Translations under genes and position numbers: made by a program
The notes under the pieces: generated by a model
Database searches by the model: none
The model's input: only the letters and a program-made list of their open reading frames with translations
What the model was told of the DNA's origin: nothing
Source of the DNA: Bifidobacterium miconisargentati
GTDB taxonomy: Bacteria > Actinomycetota > Actinomycetes > Actinomycetales > Bifidobacteriaceae
Reading direction: 5' to 3'
DNA length: 64,000 bases
NCBI RefSeq assembly: GCF_019331675.1
Contig: NZ_JAHBBJ010000011.1
Span: 1 to 64,000, forward strand
Shown: in pieces, positions 42,331 through 51,949 of the stretch
Position numbering within the stretch: position 1 is the stretch's first letter
Layout: each line of letters starts with the position of its first letter

Positions 42331-42350
42331 GGATATAACGTGGATGTAAC
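42331..42350 (-). promoter_or_regulatory. Direct repeats upstream of pntA
   Basis: GTTACATCC and GTTATATCC lie 11 bp apart on the minus strand, one helical turn, about 45 bp before the pntA start. They follow TTGACC, a plausible -35. They could be a regulator site, but I cannot name the regulator. The rest of 42286-42529 has no gene. Confidence 0.35.
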
Positions 42351-42529
42351 TATCCGGGGTCAAGTGTAGTCAAAAGGTGAAGAAAACGGCCCGCAACCCC
42401 GCCGTTTCTGGACATTCGCACCATCACCGCCGGTCCTTCGGGTGCACGGGAGCGCCCGCGCCGGCCGGCTACGCCACCGTGATGTCCGGTGCCGCCCCTC
42501 GCCGCCGAACATCATCCCCGCGAATGCCC

Positions 42530-42571
42530 AAACCCTACGGTTGCGTAGGGTTTTCCTACGGTTGCGTAAGG
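42530..42571. promoter_or_regulatory. Two phased palindromic operators upstream of the acyl-CoA synthetase
   Basis: Site 1 (42530-42553) has perfect 10-base arms, AAACCCTACG and CGTAGGGTTT, around GTTG. Site 2 (42555-42571) is CCTACG-GTTG-CGTAAGG. Their centres are 21 bp apart, two helical turns, so two dimers could bind one face. They abut the -35, suggesting a TetR-type lipid regulator by analogy with other actinobacteria. Confidence 0.65.
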
Positions 42572-42599
42572 TGACGAGTTCGGCATCCGCGATTACACT
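42571..42599 (+). promoter_or_regulatory. Promoter of the acyl-CoA synthetase gene
   Basis: GTGACG (42571-42576) and TACACT (42594-42599) are 17 bases apart. The -35 touches the end of operator site 2. Confidence 0.5.
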
Positions 42600-42692
42600 T
42601 CTGCCTTTGAGAAGCATGTCGTCCGATGGATCACGCGCGTGCGTGCGGATATCCACGGCCGGACGGCACCGAAAGGTTTACAGGAGCACGAG

Positions 42693-44729
42693 TTGTCGGT
42701 TATCAATTCCTTCACGCAACACACCATCGACCTCACCCGCAAGGCGCTGAGGCTCGCCCCCGACTTCATCCACCCGGTCCACGACGACACCCCGGACGAG
42801 CCGGACTACCTGTCCAACGCCGACGTTCCGGCCGAATCCGACATCGCCCTGCCCAACAGCAACGACTGGGACGACGGCCACCTGACCGTCACCGACATCG
42901 ACCCGGCCACGGGCCTGCTCACCACCTCCACCGAAGGCAATCCGCCGCTGGACGAGGGCATGTCCATCTACGACCTGTACGCGGACCGTGCCGCGCGCAT
43001 GGGCGACGAACCGCTGTACACCTACAAGTCCGGCGACGAATGGGTCACGGTGACGGCCAACGAGTTCTTGGCGGACGTGCGCGCCGTGGCCAAGGGCCTG
43101 CTGCACTACGGCCTCAAGAAGGGCGACGGCGTGGCCTTCATGTGCCGCACCTCCTACGAATGGGACCTGACGGACGCGGCCATCATGGCCTGCGGCGGCG
43201 TGCTCGCCACCATCTACGACACGGACTCCGCCGAGCAGATCCGCAACATCGTGAACAATTCGGACGCCCGCCTGCTCATCGTGCAGGACACCGCCATGCG
43301 CGACAAGGCTGACGGCGCCGTGGAGGAATGCCCCTCCCTGGAGCACATCGTGTGCATCGAGACCGGCGGCCTGGACGAGATCAAGGCCTACGGCGCCGGC
43401 GTGTCCGACGCCGAGCTGGACGAGCGCATCGACTCCATCAAGAAGACCGACCTGTGCTCCATCGTGTACACGTCCGGCTCCACCTCCGCTCCGAAGGGCG
43501 TGGAGATGACCCACGAGCACTACTGCCAGACCGCGCTGAACCTGCCCGACTACATGCCGGAGCTGCTGCACAACAAGAAGAACTCGGTGCTGCTGTTCCT
43601 GCCGCAGGCGCACTCCTTCGCCCGCGCCATCAACTACATCGTGGTGGCCTCCGACATCCGCATCTACATCGCCACCGGCATCAAGACGCTCATCGCCGAC
43701 CTGCAGGTCGCCAAGCCGTCCATCATGATCGTGGTGCCCCGTGTGCTGGAGAAGGTGTACAACGCCGCCTCCCAGAAGGCCGGCCATGGTCCCAAGGGCG
43801 TGGTGTTCGCCTCCGCCGTGGTGGCCGCGCAGAACTACATGAAGGAGATCTCCGCCCACGGCAAGGCCGGTGCGCTAGCCCGCGCCAGGCGCGCCGCGTT
43901 CGACCCGGTGGTCTACTCCTCGCTGCGCGAGGTGCTGGGCGGCCGCGCCAAGTGGATCGTGGCCGGCGGCGCCCCGCTCGACCCCGAACTGCTGGCCTTC
44001 TTCCGCGGTGCCGGCGTGCCGGTCTACGAGGGCTACGGCCTGACCGAGACCACCGCTCCCTGCGCCTTCAACCCGCTGGGCACCCCGTTCCATGCCGGTT
44101 CCGTGGGCATCGCCTTCCCGGGCTTCTCCCTGCGCATCGCCGAAGACGGCGAGATTCAGGTCAAGGGCCGTGCCGTGTTCCCGCGCTATCACAAGAACGA
44201 CGAGGCCACCGAGCTGTCCTTCACCGAGGACGGCTGGTACGCCACCGGTGATCTGGGCCGCATCGACAACGACGGTTTCCTGTACATCACCGGCCGCAAG
44301 AAGGATCTCATCATCACCGCAGGCGGTAAGAACGTCTCCCCAGGTCCGATCGAGGAGGTCATCCAGCGTTGCGAGATCGTCTCGCAGGCGCTGGTGCTGG
44401 GCGACAAGCGCCCGTTCATCTCCGCGCTCATCACGCTGGATGAGGAGGCGCTGCGCCCGTGGCTCGCCGCCAAGGGACTCGACGAGAACATGTCCATGGA
44501 GGACGCCACGCAGAACGCCGCGGTGCGCGCCGAAGTGCAGAAGTGGGTCGATCAGGCCAACGAGGGCGTCTCCCGCGCCGAATCGGTGCGTAAGTTCATC
44601 CTGCTGCCCGAGGAGTTCAGCCAGGAGAACGGCCTGATGACCGCCTCTATGAAGGTGATCCGTCCGAAGGTCATCAAGCGCTACACCACCCTCCTCAACA
44701 CCCAGATGTACGTGGCCCGCAAGAAGTAG
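42693..44729 (+). CDS. Long-chain acyl-CoA synthetase (AMP-forming)
   Basis: A 678-residue AMP-binding enzyme that activates fatty acids to acyl-CoA. Motifs: SIVYTSGSTSAPKGVEMTHE (P-loop), GYGLTETTAP, WYATGDLGRID and GRKKDLIITAGGKNVSPG. A TTG start at 42693 (LSVINSFTQH in translation) is chosen because GGAG lies seven bases before it; a GTG at 42639 is in frame but has no site. The first 70 residues are a family-variable extension. Operators upstream suggest regulated lipid use or membrane remodelling. Bidirectional terminator after the gene. Confidence 0.93.
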   Translation: MSVINSFTQHTIDLTRKALRLAPDFIHPVHDDTPDEPDYLSNADVPAESDIALPNSNDWDDGHLTVTDIDPATGLLTTSTEGNPPLDEGMSIYDLYADRAARMGDEPLYTYKSGDEWVTVTANEFLADVRAVAKGLLHYGLKKGDGVAFMCRTSYEWDLTDAAIMACGGVLATIYDTDSAEQIRNIVNNSDARLLIVQDTAMRDKADGAVEECPSLEHIVCIETGGLDEIKAYGAGVSDAELDERIDSIKKTDLCSIVYTSGSTSAPKGVEMTHEHYCQTALNLPDYMPELLHNKKNSVLLFLPQAHSFARAINYIVVASDIRIYIATGIKTLIADLQVAKPSIMIVVPRVLEKVYNAASQKAGHGPKGVVFASAVVAAQNYMKEISAHGKAGALARARRAAFDPVVYSSLREVLGGRAKWIVAGGAPLDPELLAFFRGAGVPVYEGYGLTETTAPCAFNPLGTPFHAGSVGIAFPGFSLRIAEDGEIQVKGRAVFPRYHKNDEATELSFTEDGWYATGDLGRIDNDGFLYITGRKKDLIITAGGKNVSPGPIEEVIQRCEIVSQALVLGDKRPFISALITLDEEALRPWLAAKGLDENMSMEDATQNAAVRAEVQKWVDQANEGVSRAESVRKFILLPEEFSQENGLMTASMKVIRPKVIKRYTTLLNTQMYVARKK

Positions 44730-44738
44730 GCTTCCTGA

Positions 44739-44779
44739 ATATGAAAAAAGCGGCTCCTTGAGAGCCGCTTTTTTCATAT
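44739..44779. terminator. Bidirectional terminator between the acyl-CoA synthetase and era
   Basis: Perfect 18-bp arms with AAAAAAGCGGCTC and GAGCCGCTTTTTT around CTTGA. Confidence 0.95.
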
Positions 44780-44789
44780 CAAGATAAAA

Positions 44790-45794
44790 TCAGAAGCCTA
44801 GCTTTTCCAACTGCTTAGGATCGGACTGCCAGCCCTTGGCGACCTTGACGTGGAGGTCGAGACGGGCTTTCTGGCCAACGATGCGGTTGACGGGCGTGCG
44901 CAGCTTCTTCTTGACGTAGGTGAGGTTCGAAGCGCCCTTGCCGATGATGATGGGCTTCTGCGAATCGCGCTCCACGTAGATGGACACGTTGACCTGCGCC
45001 TTGCCGTCGTAGGCGGCCCCGGTCTCGTTGTCCTCGGGATAGTCGATGGAATCGACCACCACGGCCAGGGAGTGCGGCAGCTCGTCGTCCAACGTCTCCA
45101 GGAACGCGCCGCGGATGAGCTCGGCGATGGTGTCCTCCGGACGTTCCTCGCTGATCTGGTCGTCCGGGTACATCTGCGGGCCTTCCGGCGTGTGCTCGAT
45201 GAGCACGTTGCGCACCTCGGCCAGGTTGTCGTGCTTGAGGGCGCTGACCGGCACGATGTCCGAGAAGTCGGCGAATTCGTTGATCTCGATGAGCTTGTTG
45301 ATGAGCTGCTGACGGCCGAGCTCGTCGATCTTGGTCACGATGGCGATCAGCGGCACCTTCCACGCGAACGTGCCGTCCTCGCGCTTGGTGGCGAAGTCGG
45401 AGCGCAGGCGGGACAGGATGCGGCGGTCGCCGGGGCCGATCTCCTGGTCGGCGGGCAGCAGGAAGGCCACCACGTCCACATCGGACAGGGACTCCTCCAC
45501 CACGTCGTTGAGGCGCTGGCCGAGCAGCGTGCGCGGACGGTGGATGCCGGGCGTGTCCACCAGCACGAGCTGTGCGTGCTCGGTGGTCAGGATGCCGCGG
45601 ATAGCCTTTCGCGTGGTCTCCGGACGGGACGACGCGATGGCGATCTGCTTGCCGATGAGGGCGTTGATCAGTGTGGACTTACCCACGTTCGGGCGTCCCA
45701 CCACGGCCACGAAGCCGGAACGGTACGGCACGTCCGCCGTGGTTTCGGGTGCGGCCGCAGTCTGGTTGTTCGTCGTCACTTCTTGCTCGCTCAT
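44790..45794 (-). CDS. era: GTPase Era
   Basis: A 334-residue GTPase needed for 16S rRNA maturation and 30S assembly. GTPase motifs: GRPNVGKST, DTPGIH and TKID. The C-terminal KH domain contains IIIGKGASNLTYVKKKLR. The ATG at 45794 follows AGGAG and lies one base after the stop of the upstream CorC-like gene, so they are coupled. Residues 1-20 are an acidic extension. Confidence 0.97.
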   Translation of the reverse strand: MSEQEVTTNNQTAAAPETTADVPYRSGFVAVVGRPNVGKSTLINALIGKQIAIASSRPETTRKAIRGILTTEHAQLVLVDTPGIHRPRTLLGQRLNDVVEESLSDVDVVAFLLPADQEIGPGDRRILSRLRSDFATKREDGTFAWKVPLIAIVTKIDELGRQQLINKLIEINEFADFSDIVPVSALKHDNLAEVRNVLIEHTPEGPQMYPDDQISEERPEDTIAELIRGAFLETLDDELPHSLAVVVDSIDYPEDNETGAAYDGKAQVNVSIYVERDSQKPIIIGKGASNLTYVKKKLRTPVNRIVGQKARLDLHVKVAKGWQSDPKQLEKLGF

Positions 45795-45795
45795 C

Positions 45796-47229
45796 TCACT
45801 CCTTGTCGGCGTTCTGGTCATCGTCGTCGGCGTGTTCGCCGGATTCGTCCTGGGTCTTGCCATCTTCCTCGTCGCCCTCGACGTGCGCGGGCTCGACCAC
45901 GATGGTGGACACCTTCTTGCGGCGTCCGGCGGAGTCGACCGCCGTGAGTTTGAGGCCTCGCGTCACGGCGGAGGCGCCCACGATCGGCACCCGGCCGAGG
46001 ATCTTGGTCAGCAGACCGTAGACCGTGTCCACGTCATCCTCGTCGATGTCGATCTCGAAGATCTCCTCCAGGTCGGCGATCGGCGTGCGGGCCGGCATCT
46101 TCCACTTGTTCTCGCCGATCTTCTCCGGTTCGCTGCGCTGGGTGCGGTCGTGTTCGTCCTCCAGCTCGCCCACGATCTGCTCGATGGTGTCCTCGATGGT
46201 CACCATGCCGGCGATGCCGCCGTACTCGTCCACCACCACGGCCACATGCTGGCGGGAACGCTGCATCTCATGGAAGAGGTCGTCCACCGGCTTGGATTCG
46301 GGCACGAGCAGCGGCTGGCGCACGATGGTCTCCACCTTGCGGCTGAGGGCGGCCTGGTTGAAGGCGGTGGCGCGCACGGCGTCCTTGAGATAGGCCACGC
46401 CGATGAGGTCGTCCACATCTTCGCCGATCACCGGCACGCGGGAGAAGCCGGAACGGGAGAACAGCTTCAGCGCGGAGACGAGCGTGGTGTCGCGTTCCAT
46501 GCAGATCATGTCGGTGCGCGGCACCATGATCTCGCGGGTCAGCGTGTCGGACAGGGTGAGCACGTTGCGCAGCATCTCCGAGACTTCGGGGTCGAAGTCG
46601 TTGGACTCCACCAGGCGGTCGATGGCGGCCTTGCCCTGTTCGAGCTGGATCTTCTCCAGTTCCTCGTCGTCGGACAGGTCGGAGTTCTTGCCGCGGCGAC
46701 CCGCGCTTTTGGCGCCGTTCTTGTCCGAGCCGATGCGGGCGAACGGTGTCATCTTGCAGGCCAGCGAGACGATGCGCGAATGCGCGATCATGATGTCCAC
46801 CGGCTTGGCCATGCCCGCGGTGCGCGGACGGACCAGCACGGAGACCACGGCCACGATGATGGCGAACAGGAAGCCCGCCAGCAGTTCCACCCACAGTTCG
46901 GCGCCCCACAACGCCGCGATGGAGGCCACCAGCACGCCGTCGAGCACGTTGCAGGCGATGCGGAAGAACGCGCAGCTGCCCGCCGTGGCGTACCGGTCGG
47001 AGATGAGCCGCTGCACGCGATGGATCTTGTCGATCTTCTTCATCTTGAGGAACTGGCTCGCCTCGGAGTCGGTCTGCACCTCGAGGATGAGGTTGTTCAG
47101 GCTGGCGCGGGTCACTCGCGCCACGGCGCCTTCGGAGGCGGCCATGGTCAGCGAGAACCAGACGAAGAGGGCGGCCACCAGCACAAGCACGACGGTGATG
47201 GCGATCAGGGTGGTACTGAGATACTCCAT
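45796..47229 (-). CDS. CBS-domain membrane protein, CorC/HlyC type
   Basis: A 477-residue protein with an N-terminal DUF21 membrane domain (three to four helices), two CBS domains (MVPRTDMICM, GFSRVPVIGE, HVAVVVDEYGGIAGMVT) and a C-terminal CorC_HlyC domain. The tail is strongly acidic (DEEDGKTQDESGEHADDDDQ). It is linked with magnesium or metal homeostasis by family. It lies between ybeY and era, a conserved order. Confidence 0.92.
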   Translation of the reverse strand: MEYLSTTLIAITVVLVLVAALFVWFSLTMAASEGAVARVTRASLNNLILEVQTDSEASQFLKMKKIDKIHRVQRLISDRYATAGSCAFFRIACNVLDGVLVASIAALWGAELWVELLAGFLFAIIVAVVSVLVRPRTAGMAKPVDIMIAHSRIVSLACKMTPFARIGSDKNGAKSAGRRGKNSDLSDDEELEKIQLEQGKAAIDRLVESNDFDPEVSEMLRNVLTLSDTLTREIMVPRTDMICMERDTTLVSALKLFSRSGFSRVPVIGEDVDDLIGVAYLKDAVRATAFNQAALSRKVETIVRQPLLVPESKPVDDLFHEMQRSRQHVAVVVDEYGGIAGMVTIEDTIEQIVGELEDEHDRTQRSEPEKIGENKWKMPARTPIADLEEIFEIDIDEDDVDTVYGLLTKILGRVPIVGASAVTRGLKLTAVDSAGRRKKVSTIVVEPAHVEGDEEDGKTQDESGEHADDDDQNADKE

Positions 47230-47309
47230 GGAGTTTGCTGTCCTTGCGGGGTTATGGGATTGCGGAAATTGCGGGAACGTGCAGATTTACAGGTACGGCC
47301 TGCTGCCGG

Positions 47310-47847
47310 TTACTTGGCGTCCAGATCGCGTCCGGCGCCGTGCGCGGCGTCGTAGATGGCCAGCGCGTCGGGCGTGCCTGCGGGCAGGGTGGCCTGTACG
47401 CCGGAATCGTGGCGCAGGGCGAAGAACGTGAGCAGGAGCTGGCGCTGCAGGCCGAACATCTGACGCTCCTGTTCGGGCGTCACATGGTCGTAGCCGAGCA
47501 GATGGAGAATGCCGTGGATGGTCAGCAGCAGCATCTCCTGCATGGTGCTGTGTCCCGCGGCGGCGGCCTGCTGGGCGGCCACCCACGGGCAGATCACGAT
47601 GTCGCCGAGCACGCCCTCCATGACGGTCTTGCCGTCGCCGGGGCGCAGTTCGTCCATCGGGAAGCTCATCACGTCGGTCGGCCCCTCCAGGTTCATCCAA
47701 CGCATGTGCAGTTCGGCGATGGGATCGGGGTCCACGAACATGATGGTCAGGTCGGACTGGGTGCTCACGCGCATCTGGTCGAGCACCCACACGCCCAGAT
47801 CGGAGAAGACCTTGGGGTCGATGACCCATTGGGTCTCGTTCGTCACG

Positions 47848-47858
<11 letters not shown>
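47310..47858 (-). CDS. ybeY: Endoribonuclease YbeY
   Basis: A 182-residue zinc endoribonuclease for 16S rRNA 3'-end maturation. The metal site [11 protein letters not shown] is clear, and the protein has a slightly extended C-terminus. It overlaps the 3' end of phoH by 11 bases, which suggests translational coupling. Confidence 0.95.
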
Positions 47859-49125
<1,267 letters not shown>

Positions 49126-49146
49126 GAAAGCTTCTCGTCCCCTTGT

Positions 49147-49485
49147 CTACTCGTCCAGCTTCTCGCCGGTCAGCACGTGGGCGTGCACGTGGAACACCGT
49201 CTGACCCGCGTCAAGGCCGGTGTTGAAGATCAGTCGGTAGGCGCCGTGGAAGGCCTCGTCCGCGATGTGCTGGGCGACGGAGACGATATGCGCCAGCTCG
49301 GCCGGATCCTTGGCGGCGAGTTCGGCCGCGTTGGCGTAATGCTCCTTGGGCACCACCAGCACATGGACCTTGGCCTTGGGGTTGATGTCCTTGAAGGCGT
49401 AGGTGGTGTCGTCCTCATAGACCTTGGTGCTGGGAATCTGGCCTGCGATGATCTTGCAGAACAGGCAATCGTCGGATGCGCTCAT
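49147..49485 (-). CDS. HIT-family hydrolase
   Basis: A 112-residue HIT protein: CLFCKIIAG at the N-terminus and the catalytic HVHAHVL (HxHxH) near the C-terminus. The ATG at 49485 is preferred over 49488 because of the spacing from GGAG. It hydrolyses nucleoside phosphoramidates or dinucleoside phosphates by family. It precedes phoH in a conserved cluster. Confidence 0.93.
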   Translation of the reverse strand: MSASDDCLFCKIIAGQIPSTKVYEDDTTYAFKDINPKAKVHVLVVPKEHYANAAELAAKDPAELAHIVSVAQHIADEAFHGAYRLIFNTGLDAGQTVFHVHAHVLTGEKLDE

Positions 49486-49570
49486 CATGCTCCTTGTTTG
49501 GCGGTATTGCACTACTGACCAGCTTAGCGCGGGGGTGTTACCCATCGCGGGAGGCGAAAGCCGGTTTCGG

Positions 49571-50368
49571 TCAGTCGTAGCGGCCCAGCGTGCGGGACAG
49601 CAGCGACAACGCCACCGGACCGGCCGTGGCGGCCCTGAGGATGTTGCCGCCGAGCACGCAGCTGACGGCCCCGGCCGCGGTGAAATCGGCCACCTCCTGC
49701 TCGCTGATGCCGCCTTCCGGCCCCACCACCACGTACACGGTGCGCGGACGGCCGTCCTCGAGTGTGCGTTCCACCAGCTGATTCACCTTGGCTTCCACGC
49801 CGGCCCAGGTGTCGGTGGCATCCTGGTGCAGCACCACCACCATGTCCCCGTGCACGCATGCGCGACGGCAGATGGCCACGATCTGCTTGCTGGAGACACA
49901 CTCCCCCAGTTCCGGCCTGAAGGCGCGGCGCGACTGTTCGGTGGCCGCGTCCAGCACGGCGCCCCATTTCTTGTCCGTACGGCCGCCCTTCCATTTGGCG
50001 ATGGAACGGTCCGCCTGCCAGGGGATCACCTCGTCCACGCCGATCTGCGTGGCCATGTCGATGGCCTGCTCGTCATGGCCGGTTTTGGCCAGTGCCTGGA
50101 TCAGGCCGAGCCGGGTCTGGGGTTCGGGTTCACGGCCCACTTCGGACACCTCGGCCAGACCGGCCTCCGGGTCGGCCATCACCGCATGGATCCTCAGACC
50201 GTGGCCGTCGGAGAGCTGCAGGCTGTCCCCCGCCTTCAGGCGCATGGCCTGCACGGCATGGCGCTTGATGTGCGCGGGAAGCGTGAGCTTCCATCCGGTG
50301 TGGAGCTCGTCGCTGTTCACCGGGACGTCGTCAACCTGCGGATCAAAAAGGAAAAGGGCATCTGTCAT
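49571..50368 (-). CDS. rsmE: 16S rRNA (uracil1498-N3)-methyltransferase
   Basis: A 265-residue SPOUT methyltransferase. The knot region has VYVVVGPEGGISEQEVADFT and SCVLGGNILRAATAGPVALS, as in RsmE. It methylates U1498 of 16S rRNA using SAM. First gene of the minus-strand group running through HIT, phoH, ybeY and corC to era. Confidence 0.95.
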   Translation of the reverse strand: MTDALFLFDPQVDDVPVNSDELHTGWKLTLPAHIKRHAVQAMRLKAGDSLQLSDGHGLRIHAVMADPEAGLAEVSEVGREPEPQTRLGLIQALAKTGHDEQAIDMATQIGVDEVIPWQADRSIAKWKGGRTDKKWGAVLDAATEQSRRAFRPELGECVSSKQIVAICRRACVHGDMVVVLHQDATDTWAGVEAKVNQLVERTLEDGRPRTVYVVVGPEGGISEQEVADFTAAGAVSCVLGGNILRAATAGPVALSLLSRTLGRYD

Positions 50369-50410
50369 GCCTTCAAGGCTACACGCGACACGCCGATGAC
50401 ACACCCCGTG

Positions 50411-50438
50411 TTGCATCTTCCGGAATCACTGCTAAAGT
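50411..50438 (+). promoter_or_regulatory. Promoter of tRNA-Leu
   Basis: TTGCAT (50411-50416), 16 bases, TAAAGT (50433-50438), about 27 bases before the tRNA. Confidence 0.55.
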
Positions 50439-50464
50439 ATCTACTCGTTGTCCAAACGACACCT

Positions 50465-50552
50465 GCCCGGGTGGCGGAATGGTAGACGCGCTAGCTTGAG
50501 GTGCTAGTGCCTATTTTATACAGGCGTACGGGTTCAAGTCCCGTCTCGGGCA
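50465..50552 (+). tRNA. tRNA-Leu (anticodon GAG)
   Basis: An 88-base type II tRNA. The acceptor stem is GCCCGGG with CTCGGGC. The anticodon stem is CTAGC/GCTAG with loop TTGAGGT, giving anticodon GAG for Leu CUC/CUU. The variable arm is GCCT/AGGC. The T arm is ACGGG-TTCAAGT-CCCGT. CCA is not encoded. Confidence 0.96.
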
Positions 50553-50558
50553 CAGACG

Positions 50559-50586
50559 AAACCCCTTGCATTGCAAGGGGTTTTTG
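50559..50586 (+). terminator. Terminator after tRNA-Leu
   Basis: AACCCCTTGC and GCAAGGGGTT stem followed by TTTTT. Confidence 0.92.
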
Positions 50587-50658
50587 CGTATCCGCGGTAA
50601 TTTTCCCAGACAGGGCGCCCACCGCCCCCTCCACGTCCCATTCGATCGAAAGGCCATC

Positions 50659-51537
50659 ATGCAGTTCATCACCCTTGATTCCGTCGACGACCCGCGCGTC
50701 GAGGCGTATGCGAACCTCACGGAAATGCAGCTGCGCAATCGCCTGGAGCCGGCCAAGGGCATGTTCATCGCCGAATCCCCCAAGGTCATCGACCGTGCGC
50801 TGGCGGCCGGACGCGAGCCGTTGTCCCTGCTGGTCGAGGAACCGTGGCTGGAGGGCATGGCCGAGACCTTCGCCTTCATCGACGAGCGCTGGGGCACGGC
50901 GGTTCCGGTGTATGTGGCCTCCCCCGAACAGCTCAAACGTCTGACCGGGTATCGCCTGCACCGTGGCGCGCTGTGCGCCATGCGTCGCTGGCCGCTGCCT
51001 TCCGTGGCCGAGGTGTGCCGTGGCGCACGCCGCGTGGCGGTGATGGAGAACATCGTGGACCACACCAACGTGGGCGCGCTCATGCGTTCCGCCGCGGCGC
51101 TGGACGTGGACGCGGTGCTGGTGACCCCCTCCTGCGGCGACCCCCTGTACCGGCGCGCCGCTCGCGTGTCGATGGGCACGGTCTTCCAGGTGCCGTGGAC
51201 CCGCATCACCGGATACGACGAGGACGGCACCGAAGACAAGCACTACTGGTCGTTCAAGGGCATCGACGAGCTCAAATCGCTCGGCTTCACCACGGTGGCC
51301 ATGGCCCTTGAGGACGACTCCATTTCGTTGGACGAGCTCACCCGCCGGCTCCATCTGCCGGATGGCGACCCCGCGCGTATCGACAAGCTGGCGCTGATCT
51401 TCGGCACGGAGGGCGACGGCCTGTCCCGTCACACCATCGCGCGCGCCGACCTGACCGTGAAGATCCCGATGAGCCACGGCGTGGACTCCCTGAACGTGGC
51501 CGCATCCAGCGCGGTCGCCTTCTACGCCACCCGCTGA
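50659..51537 (+). CDS. TrmH/SpoU-family RNA methyltransferase
   Basis: A 292-residue SPOUT-class RNA 2'-O-methyltransferase. Motifs: HTNVGALMRSAAALDVDAVL (motif 1), LIFGTEGDGLS (motif 2) and PMSHGVDSLNVAASSAVA (motif 3). The N-terminal 90 residues resemble the rRNA-binding SpoU_sub_bind domain. Target nucleotide unknown. The ATG at 50659 follows AAAGG, just after the tRNA terminator. A long inverted repeat lies 13 bases after the stop. Confidence 0.93.
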   Translation: MQFITLDSVDDPRVEAYANLTEMQLRNRLEPAKGMFIAESPKVIDRALAAGREPLSLLVEEPWLEGMAETFAFIDERWGTAVPVYVASPEQLKRLTGYRLHRGALCAMRRWPLPSVAEVCRGARRVAVMENIVDHTNVGALMRSAAALDVDAVLVTPSCGDPLYRRAARVSMGTVFQVPWTRITGYDEDGTEDKHYWSFKGIDELKSLGFTTVAMALEDDSISLDELTRRLHLPDGDPARIDKLALIFGTEGDGLSRHTIARADLTVKIPMSHGVDSLNVAASSAVAFYATR

Positions 51538-51549
51538 GACGGCGTGTTT

Positions 51550-51603
51550 CGTGTCCCGCGTGTCACCGGCGCCGGCGCGCCGACCTGCGACACGCGGGAC
51601 ACG
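51550..51603. other. Long inverted repeat after the SpoU gene
   Basis: CGTGTCCCGCGTGTC and GACACGCGGGACACG form perfect 15-base arms around 24 GC-rich bases. No U-tract follows. It could be a stable 3' end structure or a protein site. The rest of 51538-51949 has no gene; CCTTGCAT/ATGCAAGG (51835-51842 and 51881-51888) flank the likely glgC promoter. Confidence 0.7.
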
Positions 51604-51949
51604 CGGACGGCGATGACTTCATCATTCGGCTCCGCACGTCTCATATTCGGCGCATCCACCATCTCCCGACACGCCGAAGGGGTGCCCCGACGACGGGGGA
51701 ATCGGCCCCGCCGCAACGATGCCGGGTGCTCCTCCAATCGCCGCGCCCGTCCCTGTGCGGCCGGAACCGGCCCCGAACGGACGCCACACGAACTGAATTA
51801 TTCATGCCAAGTTCACGCCACGCGGGGGCGAAAGCCTTGCATGTTCGTTTTTTTCTGCAATTATTAACTATGTAAACCAAATGCAAGGAAGCGTTTGGCA
51901 GAGCAGTGCGGTGTCGAAAGACGCTCAGGTAACAGAGAGGACAGTTACG

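Noticed and set aside
42409-42530. TGGACATTCGC/GCGAATGCCCA inverted pair upstream of the acyl-CoA synthetase
   Set aside because: Arms about 100 bases apart with a mismatch could arise by chance in this GC-rich spacer.
42639-42692. GTG start for the acyl-CoA synthetase
   Set aside because: No ribosome site is present, while the TTG at 42693 has GGAG at good spacing.
51835-51888. CCTTGCAT/ATGCAAGG repeat at the glgC promoter as an operator
   Set aside because: The 38-base separation and lack of a second site make it too weak to call; mentioned only in the spacer note.
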